Below are positions 1 to 10,865 of a stretch of DNA of 64,000 nt, in pieces. Within the stretch, counting starts at the first letter, position 1; the number at the start of each line of letters is the position of its first letter. The stretch is taken from assembly GCF_009905375.1 (NCBI RefSeq), contig NW_027418148.1, forward strand, positions 1-64,000. The letters run 5' to 3'. The position numbers and the translations under genes are program-made. The stretch comes from Apium graveolens. Taxonomy: Eukaryota > Streptophyta > Magnoliopsida > Apiales > Apiaceae. The notes beneath the pieces were generated by a model, which was not told the origin of the DNA, made no database searches, and saw only the letters and a list, made by a program, of their open reading frames with translations.

Positions 1-1207
1 GAAGCGGGGTGGTGACCTCGATCAAGTCAGGAGCTGTGATAGCTCACCTAGACTAGTCCAAAGCAAGTTTCGGACTCCAGATCACAGAGTCTTGGACACA
101 TATTCCCCAACCGGGTTCAGAGGGAGTCTTGTTGTTCCCATCAGAAACCATGACCCTCTTCTTCCCTCTAGAGGACACCTCCAAGAAAACAGGAACCTTA
201 GGAGGAACACGGCTTGCCCTTAGCAGCGTGATTGAGCATTCTCCAAGTGGGCTTGATCCCCTTCTTAGAAAACTTTGCGTCAATGGCATCAGTAGTTGAT
301 ACAAAATAAAGAAAATATTTGTATAAGAACAAACTTGTTCAAAGTTGAAGAATGAATAAGTAAAATACGTCAAGTAAATGACCAGTAAGTCCAGCTTCAA
401 CTAGCGCTCTCTCGGTCAAAACATATTGAAGGTGAGTCCGGCCCTTGTCACTAATAAGAGTGCCTCAGGCATAACACTCGAGAATAGTAAGTTTAAAAAT
501 GTGATCGGGATGATCAACTACATTGCCAAATCTAGGAACAAAACTGTTTCCCCAGTCACCGTCTTATAGTTCAAGAATGAAGAATTTCTTGTTTCATCCA
601 TGATTAGAATCTGGAAGTGAAAGTGAGTTGAGAATTCTTGACCAAGAAAATGCTCCTGAAGATGGTAGTGTTTAAGGTAATCCCCAATTGATGGCATATC
701 ACTATGAACACAATGATCAAAGTCCATGCATTTGGATAGAGTTGACAAGGATATTTATAATCTCTGAAAGCAGCTCCATGATAAAAGTTTGAACGGGAAA
801 CCTTAGTCTTGTAAGGATAGAACTTTTGAACACACATAAACGAGTTGGGCTCTAGTGACAAGTTTGGTCGCTATCACAAGCCGTACGAACTATCATCATA
901 GGAGGGAAGCTATATGTTTGTTTGATATGCCTGATTTCCCTCTTCATGAGCTTACTAATATGACTAAAAGTGTCAATGTGAACACTAGAAGAGAATTCCT
1001 CGGCCAAGTCTTGGAATATATTTGACGAGCTAAAAACTGTTTGAACAAGGTTTCAAAGATATTGAGTAGTTGAGAAGCATACCTCGCTGTGAACTTGCCT
1101 TAGCTCGATGAGCAAGCATCTCGGGACACAGAGGGAGAAGGACCATTGTTCACCCCATAATTCCTGTCGTTTCCATTGTAATAAGGGTCGTTGTATCCTG
1201 TAGACAT
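1..1207 (-). pseudogene. Antisense, intron-bearing gene of a Tat-type Ty3/gypsy element, copy 1 (5' part)
   Basis: Minus-strand coding remnants begin at the ATG at 1,207 (MSTGYNDPYYNG...) and run toward position 1. Reading blocks are separated by what look like introns: a donor-like AG/gtatgc at about 1,083, and an acceptor before the block starting DAIDAKFSKKGIKP at about 295. The middle block (about 860-520) contains LYPNAWTLIIVFIVIC, which resembles the family known as 'putative gypsy type transposon' (PF04195). Frameshifts break the frame here (for example ttgccctta against ttgctccctta in copy 2). The gene lies antisense between integrase and the 3' LTR, where some Tat elements such as Grande carry an extra antisense gene. 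The full extent is seen in copy 2 at 40,499-42,585. Function unknown. Confidence 0.6.
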
Positions 1208-1643
1208 TTTCGAGGAGAGCTTGACTAAAGCTTGAAAAACTTGAAGAAATAAAAACTAGAGAGAACTTGAGAAGTTAGGAATTCAAAAGTGAATAAAAAT
1301 GAACGCATCCCCTAATTTTATAAGAAAAAGGGGGTACCTGCCTAAAGAAGGTCACCACTCAGGCTGGTTCACATTTATAGGTTGTTTACAGGGTAAATGC
1401 CTACAGACGAATAAAACTACCTGAAAAAAATAAAAAAAAGTGTCTAACTAACGAATAAAAGCACCGTCGAGCATAATATTGGGGAATAATAGCCGAATTC
1501 ATGGAGACAATATTGAGTACGGTTAATTAAAGTTAAGATCAAAGGTTAGAATCTAATTAGAATTAACGATGCTAATCTCCCTAATTAAGTAAATAAATTA
1601 GAACTTGGAAATGAACTTCCAAGAAAATGGATTTCAGACATTG

Positions 1644-1885
1644 GAAGGCTTTTCAGTCATAATAGTCATCGCGATTACTCTTGGAAGAGTGGACTCGGAT
1701 AGGTAAGATTATATTTGAAGGCTTTTCAGCCGGTGATAGTCAGCGCGGCCAATCTTGGAAGAGTGGACTCGGAAGAGTAAGATTACATTTGAAGGCTTTT
1801 CAGCCGTGGTAGTCACCGCGACCACTCTTAGAAGAGTGAACTCGGAACAGTAAGATTATATTTAAATACTTTTTATCCGTGGTAG
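1644..1885 (+). repeat. 73-74 bp tandem repeat in the Tat 3' region, copy 1
   Basis: Units starting with gaaggcttttcag begin at 1,644, 1,717 and 1,791, with a degenerate fourth at about 1,864. Each carries a 'ttggaagagtggactcgg' block. Tandem repeats between the last gene and the 3' LTR are common in Tat/Ogre elements. Downstream (2,050-2,200) a GC-richer block with ggcctccagnggagacc repeats twice, and 2,225-2,625 is a degenerate array of short (c)gattagcc-like words. Confidence 0.8.
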
Positions 1886-2818
1886 CCACCTCAACTGAAG
1901 GGCCTCCAGAGGAACCACGGCCGAGTAGAAGACGGCCCACCTAATAAAAACATAAGGATTTTTCAAAAATTAAGTCATGGAGGCCACGATCACACCCCCG
2001 ACCAAGATGGGGGGCATGAGACACCCCCCATAGGCCGAGTGGACAAGGCCGAGTGGCCTCCAGCGGAGACCCTAGGCCACCGTCACCTAGACGGCGACGA
2101 AAAAAAATAACGGGGTTAAAATTCTCAACCAAGAGGGGCGTGGTGGCCTCCAGGGGAGATCCTCGGCCACATTCGCATAGATGGCGGTTGAAAAAAAATC
2201 CAAAAATTCTAGATTTTTTCAGATTTACTAAATAGCCCTGATTAGTGAAAATTAGACAAAAAATTATCCCCGATTATGGTCAGTTAGCCTCGATTAACAC
2301 AAATTATCGTGATTTAGCTCTTGATTAGCCTATATTAAGGATAATTAGCAACTTGCGCTCAATAATTAGCCCCCGTTAGGGCCAATGAGCTGCCATTAAG
2401 GCCAATTAGCGTACCTTTACTTCGAAATTTGGCTATGATAAGCCTCATTAGCAGTTGTTAACCTGAAATTAGCCCCTGTTAGGGCTGATTAATCGTGTTT
2501 AAGGCCGTTTAACCCCGATTAGGGTACGTTGTTGGCTTTCACCTTATAATAAACCTTGACGAAGGTTAAAAGGTGATCAACGCCCGACATATAGCCCTGA
2601 TTAGGGTGGTTTAGCTTCAAACTCTATTAAACTAGCCTCGTAAAGGCCTAAAAAGTGAAATATCACTTAAAATGAAGAAGTCACTGTGATTGTGTAGGTC
2701 GGTCCATACTTCATAATATGACCGAAGCCGAGAAGGGGCGAAACTACCTCCTAAGTCGCGATTATACCGTTATACCTTCCACGAAACTCAAGAAGTTTTC
2801 CTGGAAGTTGGGGGGATT

Positions 2819-3386
2819 TGATATGGATGAAAAGTAATCTGTAAAGACACAATTAATGCTGAGTTAATTGTGTCCTAAAGTTGACTAGTCGAGCCCGTGA
2901 CGCCACTTTCCAAAGAAGGTCGTCACGGTCACAGCCTAATATGAGTTTTGATAATCCAAGTAGAGTATGACGGCTACAACTCAAAGTCAGTCGTGTAACC
3001 CACGGCCCGAAATCAGCTACGTGGTAAGCCCGTCGAGCAGACCTGAGAATGAGGTCCACGAGGACACATAAATCGAATCAAACATTTAAACAAATCTCCT
3101 AGGAAGGATCCACAATCCACCGTCTAGGAGAGTCCTACTTACCATCGAAGTAGGAAACTTGTCCACCAACTCTCCGTACCCCAGTCTAACCTTAGACTCA
3201 ACATCATATAAAGGGTTCTACCCATCAACATAGAACTACGGTTTTGGCTTGATTCTCTACAACACAAAGATACGTAGGCATCTTGCGAGGACAGCTAGTC
3301 CCCACCGCGAGAACAACCATTAAAGCTTGAAGCTCAACAACCCTAGCGTTAATAGTAATCACAATCCTAGTTTTTATTCCACAACA
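2819..3386 (+). mobile_element. 3' LTR of Tat-type Ty3/gypsy element, copy 1
   Basis: The LTR starts TGATATGGATG directly after a G-rich polypurine tract (ggaagttggggggattt) and ends ...TTATTCCACAACA, giving TG...CA ends and 568 bp. A TATAAA lies at 3,207-3,212 and the following R/U5-like part resembles other plant gypsy LTRs. No matching 5' LTR occurs in the window. Confidence 0.8.
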
Positions 3387-3690
3387 TATATATACGTATA
3401 TATATACATACATAAATAGATACATACATACTATACATATATACATACGTACATACATACATACATATATATACACACATACATACATATATACATATAT
3501 ACATATATACATATATACATCCATACATACATCCATATTTACATACATACATACATACACACATATATATACATATATACACACATACATACATATATAT
3601 ACATACATACATATATATATACTTACATATACACATACAATAAATATATACATAAATATAAATTAATATAGAAACATACACACACGCACA
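3387..3690 (+). repeat. (ATAC/ATAT)n microsatellite abutting the LTR
   Basis: Some 300 bp of cata/tata/catac repeats start at the base after the LTR. Minus-strand frames through it give Tyr/Met/Val/Cys-rich nonsense and are not genes. Confidence 0.95.
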
Positions 3691-3774
3691 CATACTAGTA
3701 CATTCTTATTTATCATCAATCTATTCAATCACTTTTCTAACACATAACACATTAAATAATTTAAAAAAATTAAC

Positions 3775-4352
3775 AATTATTCAGTTGACAGTTTGTAACC
3801 CACTTTTATTTTCTTTTTTGTGATTTGGGTCTACAATATTTTCTCTGTTAACTTACACCCCATAAAATTAATTTCGCTTTTATTTGCACCCTATTGACGA
3901 CTTTTCATCCAAGTTGACTGTTAACTTTAATGGAAGCGGGGGCATTTCAGTAAATTACTAATTAAAACAAAAGAAAATAGAGTAATTGGCACTTTGTAAC
4001 CCATTTCTTTGGGCATTTTTTTCAATTCGGGTCTATATTATGTTTCCTTGCAAGTTGCACCTTTAACTTTCAATTTCTCTTTGTTTCACATCCCCTAGAC
4101 CGTTATAACTTTTATATCAGGGGTAAAATCGGAAATTTCTGATTTCCAAGAACAAATCGTCGGTCCTTCGATTTTCCAATCCAAACCTACAATAAATACA
4201 TGAATCGATTGCAAACAACAAGCAAAAGCTATCTGTAATATCAAATTTCATGAAAAATGCCCGGAAATCAAACACCAAATCATGAAAATAATGTAGACCC
4301 AAATCGCAAAAATGAAAATAAAAGTGGGTTACGAACTGCCAGTTACTCATAA
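3775..4352. mobile_element. Small non-autonomous element with long terminal inverted repeats, copy 1
   Basis: The left end (from about 3,782: cagtttgtaacccacttt...) and the right end (to about 4,347: ...gtgggttacgaactgcc) are inverted copies of each other over about 60 bp, sharing the words cttttatttt, gatttgggtctac and aacccac. A third, diverged copy of the left end lies at about 3,982-4,060 in direct orientation. A possible 7-bp target duplication aattatt flanks both ends. There is no transposase. The size and long inverted repeats suit a Mutator-type MITE, but the superfamily is uncertain. Confidence 0.6.
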
Positions 4353-5372
4353 TTATTATATGTTTAGAGTGATTTATATATCATGCACATATAATCACTT
4401 GTATTTGTTTTATTTTTAAGCATTAACATATTGCAAATACCATTTCATTATGAAGGGGGAAAATGTATACTAAAATAATTTTTTAATTCCCGCAAATGCA
4501 TCATGGCAAACATACCTCAATCACTTGTGCTCATATGCTCATATACATAAAAAAATCTATCCATTAGGTAACAACATAAATATATCGTCAACAAATACAA
4601 CGTTAACGGTTTCAATTAGTAATATCTAGAGTATGTTCGTGAATTGCATGCCCTATAGAGCTAGTTGTACCTAAATAGAAAGGAAGAGTTTTCTTTGTTC
4701 ATAAAATTTATCATCTTATAGAAAGTGATAATTAATGTATGTTTTAAATGTTTCGACAATAAAATCTTAAAGTTCGATAAGAGAAGTAAATACTAGAAGG
4801 AGACTTATCTAATTGGACATTTTATAGATTATACTCTACTTCAACAAATAATTTACATGTCTATTAGAAAATAATTCAGGTGTCCATAAGCACACAAGAA
4901 AAACAAAATGATTAGTAAATTTCAGTCAATATATTTTATGACCATAAATATAACAATATCTATATAAGATTATGGTGGGAAAAAAGTTAAAAAGGAATTA
5001 AAATCTTATCAAAGAACTTTTTTAGATACGTTTTTCATCAAAAAAGTTGCACATTTGTTAAAACTAAGTTTAATTTATGACAAACCGTAAGATATGATTA
5101 GAAATGGTACTTTGCATATTTATATTTTAAAGCATTAGCGTTTAAAAAGAATTTAATTTTGAGAGTAGAGAACATTTTAATTTATTAAAAAATAGTCATG
5201 TTAAGCGTCTAAAATAAATCAGTTTATATAAAAAATAGTCACCTAAAAATAAAACAAAATATAGCACATCATATTATGTATCTTTAATAGAGTTGAAATT
5301 ATAATCATAAAAAGGAGATTATCATTTAACTAAAAAATTGAAAGATATTTCAGTTATGAATTATTAATTAAA
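4353..5372. other. AT-rich stretch, nothing recognised
   Basis: No coding potential, RNA gene or element end was recognised here on either strand. Confidence 0.5.
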
Positions 5373-5373
5373 A

Positions 5374-5400
5374 CTAGCATGAATACCCGTGCGAGGCATG
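5374..5400 (-). mobile_element. Second Helitron-like 3' terminus
   Basis: On the minus strand an imperfect hairpin (acccatgc-ctc-gcacgggt) is followed by attcatg-CTAG and then T, the same architecture as the terminus at 5,426. It lies about 50 bp beyond it, so there are two Helitron-like ends in tandem. Confidence 0.5.
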
Positions 5401-5605
5401 GGTCATGTTCTAGTATAACTTTTAACTAGCGTAAAAACCCGTGCAAGGCACGGGTCTGTTTTTAAACTAAAATAATTTCTCGAACGAACCGAGGCAGATA
5501 TTAAATTAATTTTGTAATTAAAATACGATAAATAATAATTTTTCAAATTTAATTTAAATTTTTATAGTAATTTTGATAAGAACATGAACGTATATAAACT
5601 TGTAT

Positions 5606-5985
5606 GATTTTAACAAATTACCGTATAATTATTATACATTAAATTAGGTAAATATTGGGGTGAATATGGTAAACATATGATGCAATCCTATTAGTATTGA
5701 ACAAATTACCGTATAATTATTAGACATTAAATTGGGTAGATATGGTGGAATATATGGTGAACATATGATGCAATCCTATTAGTATTAGGTAAAAATCAAG
5801 TTTAAGGTTTTCTTACTTTTTCTTTTTATACATAAAATCTATGATTACATATGTGGGTCATTTCTCAATGAAGAGCAATCATATTAGTATTGTGTAAAGA
5901 TCAAAAATAAGGTTCTCTTACTTTTTCTTTTTAAAAATAAAATATATGATTACATATGTGGGCCATTACTCAATGAAGAACCCTA
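5606..5985 (+). repeat. Two short tandem duplications inside the Helitron
   Basis: An approximately 88-bp unit (aacaaattaccgtataatt ... gatgcaatcctattagtatt) occurs twice at about 5,610-5,790. It is followed by two copies of an approximately 100-bp unit (aggttttcttactttttc ... gattacatatgtgggtcatt) at about 5,793-5,985. Confidence 0.75.
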
Positions 5986-7574
5986 TGATATGCAAAATTG
6001 TAAAGAACATTAGTTATAAAATCGCATCATAAATTGTAAAATTTTATTTTAAAATATATAAAATTCGATGCTAATATAGAATAATAATTATATTTAAATA
6101 TAATAAAAAATAATAATTAAAATTTGTAAAAAAAATTAATTTTATAGTGGAACAATTTTGAATAAGTGTGATCCCACCATGATTCTACTATGGAACCATT
6201 TTAAACCTTTTGAATAAATTTCAAAGATTTTTTAAATAAAAAAATTGTGTCCCTTGGCTTTTTAATTTGGTAATTAAAATTTATACTAATATATGATAAA
6301 AAAATGAAATAAATTATAAATTGTATATTTTCTTGAGCAATAATTCTCCACGGTTTTGTGGGTTCTCCATGGAGTTCTACCCTCCATATGTGAGTTAATT
6401 TTAAAATATGTATAAATATATAAATAAGATATAGATCAACACCCTGCACGAGCAAAAGTAACCTAAAACTATATATTACTAATAAATATGTTATGTCACG
6501 TGATACATATAACAAAATTAATAAAATTTATATATACATATATATATATATTAATGATTTATTTTGATTAGTATCCGATTAATTATTTCAATCAATTTTC
6601 AATTATTTGATTAATACCATAAGGGTGTTTGCACCGATTTAACGCTAATTCCCGCTTTCTGCGATATCACGTATCCTAAAATTTTTAAGTTAAAATTGTA
6701 AGTATTTTGTAAATTTATTGTGTGATTGATTAATTTATAATTATGTAACTATATATTAGGGGTCCACATATCGGGTTGATCGGATTGAAAGTGTTTTTAC
6801 TTTTTAAAATCAGGCCTAACTGAAATAATTTGAAAATTATCAAACAAACCAATGAAAAATAAACTAATAACCCAACCTTACTCGGCATGTTTCAGTTTGT
6901 GTTGGGTTGGATCAGCTTGAATAAGTTCAATAATTTCAATATCAATATACGCATAAAAAATAAAGGACATTTTAATTTTTAATATTATTTCTAATATTTA
7001 GTTTTGAGTAACAATATAATTTTACTAATGTAGATTATATTGTAAGTAATATGTGTACGCATAATGTATTTATAAAACTATATATAAAAGTATAATATAA
7101 TATCTAGTGAATAGTTAGATATAACATATACATATTAAATAATCGAAAAACATTTGAAATATAAATCGAGTTGGGTTGGATGAAAAAATATATAAAGCCA
7201 CACCAATACTTTTAATTCATTTTTTTTAATCTAACCACATATTTAATTTTTAAAGCTATTTTAATCTACCAAAAGATGGTCAGGTTGGATCGTCTGACCA
7301 AGATTGTAACTAAATACATAGTTATGCATAAAATTTCAAAACCTGAAAAAAAATGAGTCACATGAGTAATATAAACTAATATTTTATTTACTTTAAAGTC
7401 AAAATAAAAATTTGGATTAAAGGAAAATAGTGATTTAATTAATAAGATTTTTAAACAAACTTGAAACTCAATTTACCACAATAGTTATTACATGAAATTT
7501 TAGAAAAGAGATCAATGGTTCGATACTTAGCGAAAATAAATTCATTTCATTTTGCATAAATAAAAAAAGATATG

Positions 7575-7989
7575 AAATAGAACATCAATACCTACAATCG
7601 AATGCATAAATCAGACCCAACAATCTATCATAGTTTAATCAGAAAAAGATAGCAATTTGGTACATATTAGTTATTGACTTGTATCTATAAAAACTCTGAA
7701 TACTTCTATTATTATTGACTTGGACATTACAAATAATACCCCGTCTTACTGGGTACTTGTCCAGCCCATAAAAACATACATACGAAACTCGGATAGTACC
7801 TCTGCACTTCCGGCCGGGTGTAACTCTGATATCATTTATAACATCCAAACCAATTATTGAATGCAAACTCGACCTAACAACCCATCATAATTCAATCCGA
7901 AAATGTTAGAAATTTAATACACGTTAATTATTTACCTGTATCAATAAAGGTCTTGAATACTCTTATTCTTTTCGATTTGGTATGTTACA
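7575..7989 (-). mobile_element. TRIM (miniature LTR element), copy 1
   Basis: Read on the minus strand, a first terminal repeat of about 155 bp starts TGTAACATACC at 7,989 and ends at 7,835. It is followed at once by TGATATCAGAG (plus 7,824-7,834), a near match to the tRNA-Met primer site TGGTATCAGAG. About 90 bp of internal DNA follows, then a second, diverged terminal repeat starting TGTAATGTCC at 7,731 and ending near 7,575. There is no coding capacity. It lies inside the Helitron. Confidence 0.6.
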
Positions 7990-8292
7990 TGACACTTTCG
8001 AAAGTATTAATATACAAGGGTTAAAAGGTAACTTCGTAACCATTTTATTGATTTCTTTGTCCTTAAATTTAAATTTATTTCTTGTTATATTATTAATTGT
8101 GTAAAAAAATTTGAGTTTAATTTTTTTGTTATAAATTTGTTTTATTAGCTTTTTACGATAAATTATTTATCATTTTAACTATACCAATATTAGAATTATA
8201 TATCTTAATTAATAGTAAAATCATTTGATTTATTTACTCAAAATTAGAAATGACTTCAACATTTCTATATTTGTTTCATATAATTGAAATAT

Positions 8293-8465
8293 TAATGCTA
8301 GAGTTAAAAAAAAGTTGCAAAAAATTGTTACAAATTGACGTGGCAGGGTGATGTGGTAGTATGAAATAATTTAATTGGTGCTATTAGTGCGAATATATGG
8401 GGTTCATTTATATTTAGCCAATAAAAATCCGACACGTGTAATTTTGTACCCCTAGTATTTTTTAT
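8293..8465. mobile_element. Possible small MITE
   Basis: The left end aatgctagagttaaaaaa...gacgtggcag and the reverse complement of the right end (aatactaggggtacaaaatta...cacgtgtc) are loosely similar inverted repeats about 165 bp apart. The similarity is weak and no clear target duplication is seen. Confidence 0.3.
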
Positions 8466-9074
8466 TTTGAAATAATTTTGTAATTGAATAATTTTAAATT
8501 AGATTGAGCATGTAACCTAATAATCGATCCCTAAGCAAGGTTCCAATAATATAATACAAAATTTCTTCAGGGGACACTATATATTTTCATTGTATTGTAT
8601 AAGTGTGTATTGTCTTATTCATGCAAATATATGTTAAATCAACTATATGTTTTGATCCACTTATATATATATTATCATAATTTTAACTTAACTAAATATA
8701 TTAATTTGATTATGTATATGAATTTATATAATTATTTAATTCATAATTAATACTTAGCCATAAACTCAAATTGATATCAATTAAACTTGTATAATATATT
8801 TTTAACCTAAATACCCTTAACTCATACTACTTTGTTTTCAAAAAGAACTTGTATATCCGTGTTGAATATGATAGATGATGTGATTTGTTATTAAATAGAA
8901 TATAATATTTACATCATTACATACTTAATGTAATTAATATATCTGTATTATAAAAGATATTGATATTAGCCATTTTATAATGTTTTGTGTATTTTTCGAG
9001 GATGTATTCTTCATTATGTTTAAATTTGAAAAAAAAATCGCTACAAATATGATTTTAAGGTACTTGTATAAACA

Positions 9075-9540
9075 AATTTTATGCCTTATTAAATAAATTA
9101 TAATTGTTAACAAAAATTTAACTGAATGTAAGGTATTTGCGAATATTAATAATGAATTTTATTTTTTGTTCAAAATGAATGTCTAAGTGGTTGATGGTCT
9201 CACTTTTGACTTCGAGGTGTTAGTTTGATTCCTAAAACCAACTAATATTTTTCTAAACTAAACTTCTAGTGATTTTTTTGTAATTATCGAATAAATAACT
9301 GTATACTTTATGCCTTATTAAATAAATTATATGAGCAAACTGGAATGTAATAGAATGTAGGGTACTTGTGAATATTGATAATGAATTTTATTTTCTTTCA
9401 AAATGAAATTCTGGCATAAGTGTTGGGGAGGCTCACTTTTTACTTAGAGGTGTTGAGTTCAATTCGCAAAACCACCTAATATTTTTCTAAATTAATCTTG
9501 TAGTGGTTTTTTTGTAATTATTGGATAAATAAGGGTATAC
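9075..9540 (+). repeat. Tandem duplication of about 233 bp
   Basis: Two diverged units, both beginning tttatgccttattaaataaatta (at 9,077 and about 9,309), share blocks such as aatgaattttatttt, gaggtgttgag and ctaatatttttctaaa. They lie near the 5' end of the Helitron. Confidence 0.75.
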
Positions 9541-9609
9541 CGATAATTTGATAGCTATTAAAATGGAACTTTTTACCCTTGTGTCCTGGTTTTATATATA
9601 GTAAGAGAA

Positions 9610-10140
9610 GTTTTGAGATGTTGAAATGTGTGCAATATTTATAATTTGTGATGTTAGTGTTGTATTTTAACTATATAGTTATTTTGTTACCGATAAAAAT
9701 CAATTTTGTGTGTGTAACCTTGTTATCATCTATAATTGAGGTTTTTTGAGTTATCAATTGAGTAAACTTGATATTGAATATGTGGTGTGTGTAAGATTTA
9801 ATCATTTTTTTATTTTACTTTATTTAACTTTATTTATGTTGTGCTTTCGTGCTTTTATTCAATATATACAAATTGCCATTACAGCACATTAAATATAAAA
9901 ATTAACCTCTATAGTAAATTAGTATAAATGATTGAACTATATGAAAGAAAAATTCTTATGTACCCAGTTCTAAAAAGTAAAGTTTTTTCAAATAACATAT
10001 ATTTATTCATGCATAATAATTTTGGTGTGAAATGTGCATTGATACATGTGCAGAGTATGTAACCACTGAGGTTGGTTTATACTATTATTGTAGGTGTCTT
10101 TTCAATTTTTAGATTTTTTTTGTACACCATACAATTATAA
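9610..10140. other. AT-rich stretch, nothing recognised
   Basis: No coding potential or element ends recognised between the Helitron and the TRIM array. Confidence 0.5.
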
Positions 10141-10865
10141 TAGTAAAATTCTTGATCATTTTTTATTGGTAAATATTATTTGACGTCTAAAGTATATCAA
10201 ATACAAGTTGAATATTTATCAATGTTTATGATTTTCATGTATTATTTGTTAAGTAACCAGTTTATCTAAACCATTAAGGTGGTAGAGTAAGGCCCGAACA
10301 GAATCTTATACTCTTCAGCATTCCCCCTCAATCGAATATTTAGTAAAATTCTTGATCATTTTTTATTGGTAAATATTATTTGACGTCTAAAATATATCAA
10401 AATATAAGTTGAATATTTATCAATGTGTATGATTTTCATGTATTATTTGTTAAGTAACTAGTTTATCTAAACTTTTAAGGTTGTAGAGTAAGGCCCGAAC
10501 AGAATTTTATACTCTTCAGCACTCCCCCTCAATCGAATATTTAAATTAAACAAATGGGGGTGGGAGGACTCGAACCCGATTCCCTCCCTAAACCGAACTC
10601 TGATACCATGTTAGGTAACCAGTCGCACAAAAATCTCTAAAACCTTAAGATAGTAGAATAAGGCTCGAATAAGATCTTATACTCATTAACAAGTATTCTC
10701 AATCGTGCGATACATTTCGCTATGATTGACAATAAATAAATGGGGGTGGGAGGACTCGAACCTGAGTTCGTCCCTAAACCGAGCTCTGATACTATATTTA
10801 GTAACCAGTCCATCTAAAATAAGGTGGTAGAGGAAGGACTGAATAGGATCCTATACTCGTCAACA
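10141..10865 (-). mobile_element. Tandem TRIM array (four terminal repeats), copy 1
   Basis: On the minus strand, four related terminal repeats of 70-85 bp begin TGTTGACGAGTATA (10,865), TGTTAATGAGTATA (10,691), TGCTGAAGAGTATA (10,521) and TGCTGAAGAGTATA (10,320), and end near ggttacc/aactta-aca. Two are followed directly by tGGTATCAGAG-type primer sites (plus about 10,598-10,608 and 10,784-10,794). A polypurine-like gagggggag precedes the terminal repeats ending at 10,521 and 10,320. Positions 10,142-10,341 and 10,342-10,541 are a near-exact 200-bp tandem duplication. The internal part carries GGTTCGAGTCC, a tRNA B-box-like word, so a tRNA-derived SINE component is an alternative reading. 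Confidence 0.6.

Larger units (their letters stand above)
5426..9608 (-). mobile_element. Non-autonomous Helitron, copy 1
   Basis: On the minus strand the right end reads a hairpin (acccgtgc-ctt-gcacgggt), a short spacer, then CTAG with a T following, as expected of a Helitron 3' end with insertion at a host T. The opposite end, at about 9,608, reads TCTCTTACTATATATAAAACC on the minus strand, like the TCTC... 5' ends of plant Helitrons. The base before it is T rather than the expected A, so this boundary is less certain. The 4.2-kb interior has no Rep or helicase frame. It holds tandem repeats, a TRIM and a small MITE-like segment, so it is a nested, non-autonomous element. Confidence 0.6.

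Noticed and set aside
3225..3693. Minus-strand open frames of 108-142 residues, rich in Tyr/Met/Val/Cys
   Set aside because: Translation of the (ATAC)n microsatellite and LTR end; low complexity, length varies with repeat number in copy 2.
10540..10600. Possible tRNA gene (GGTTCGAGTCC on the minus strand)
   Set aside because: No cloverleaf with an acceptor stem or anticodon arm can be drawn; it sits beside a primer-binding site inside a TRIM-like element.
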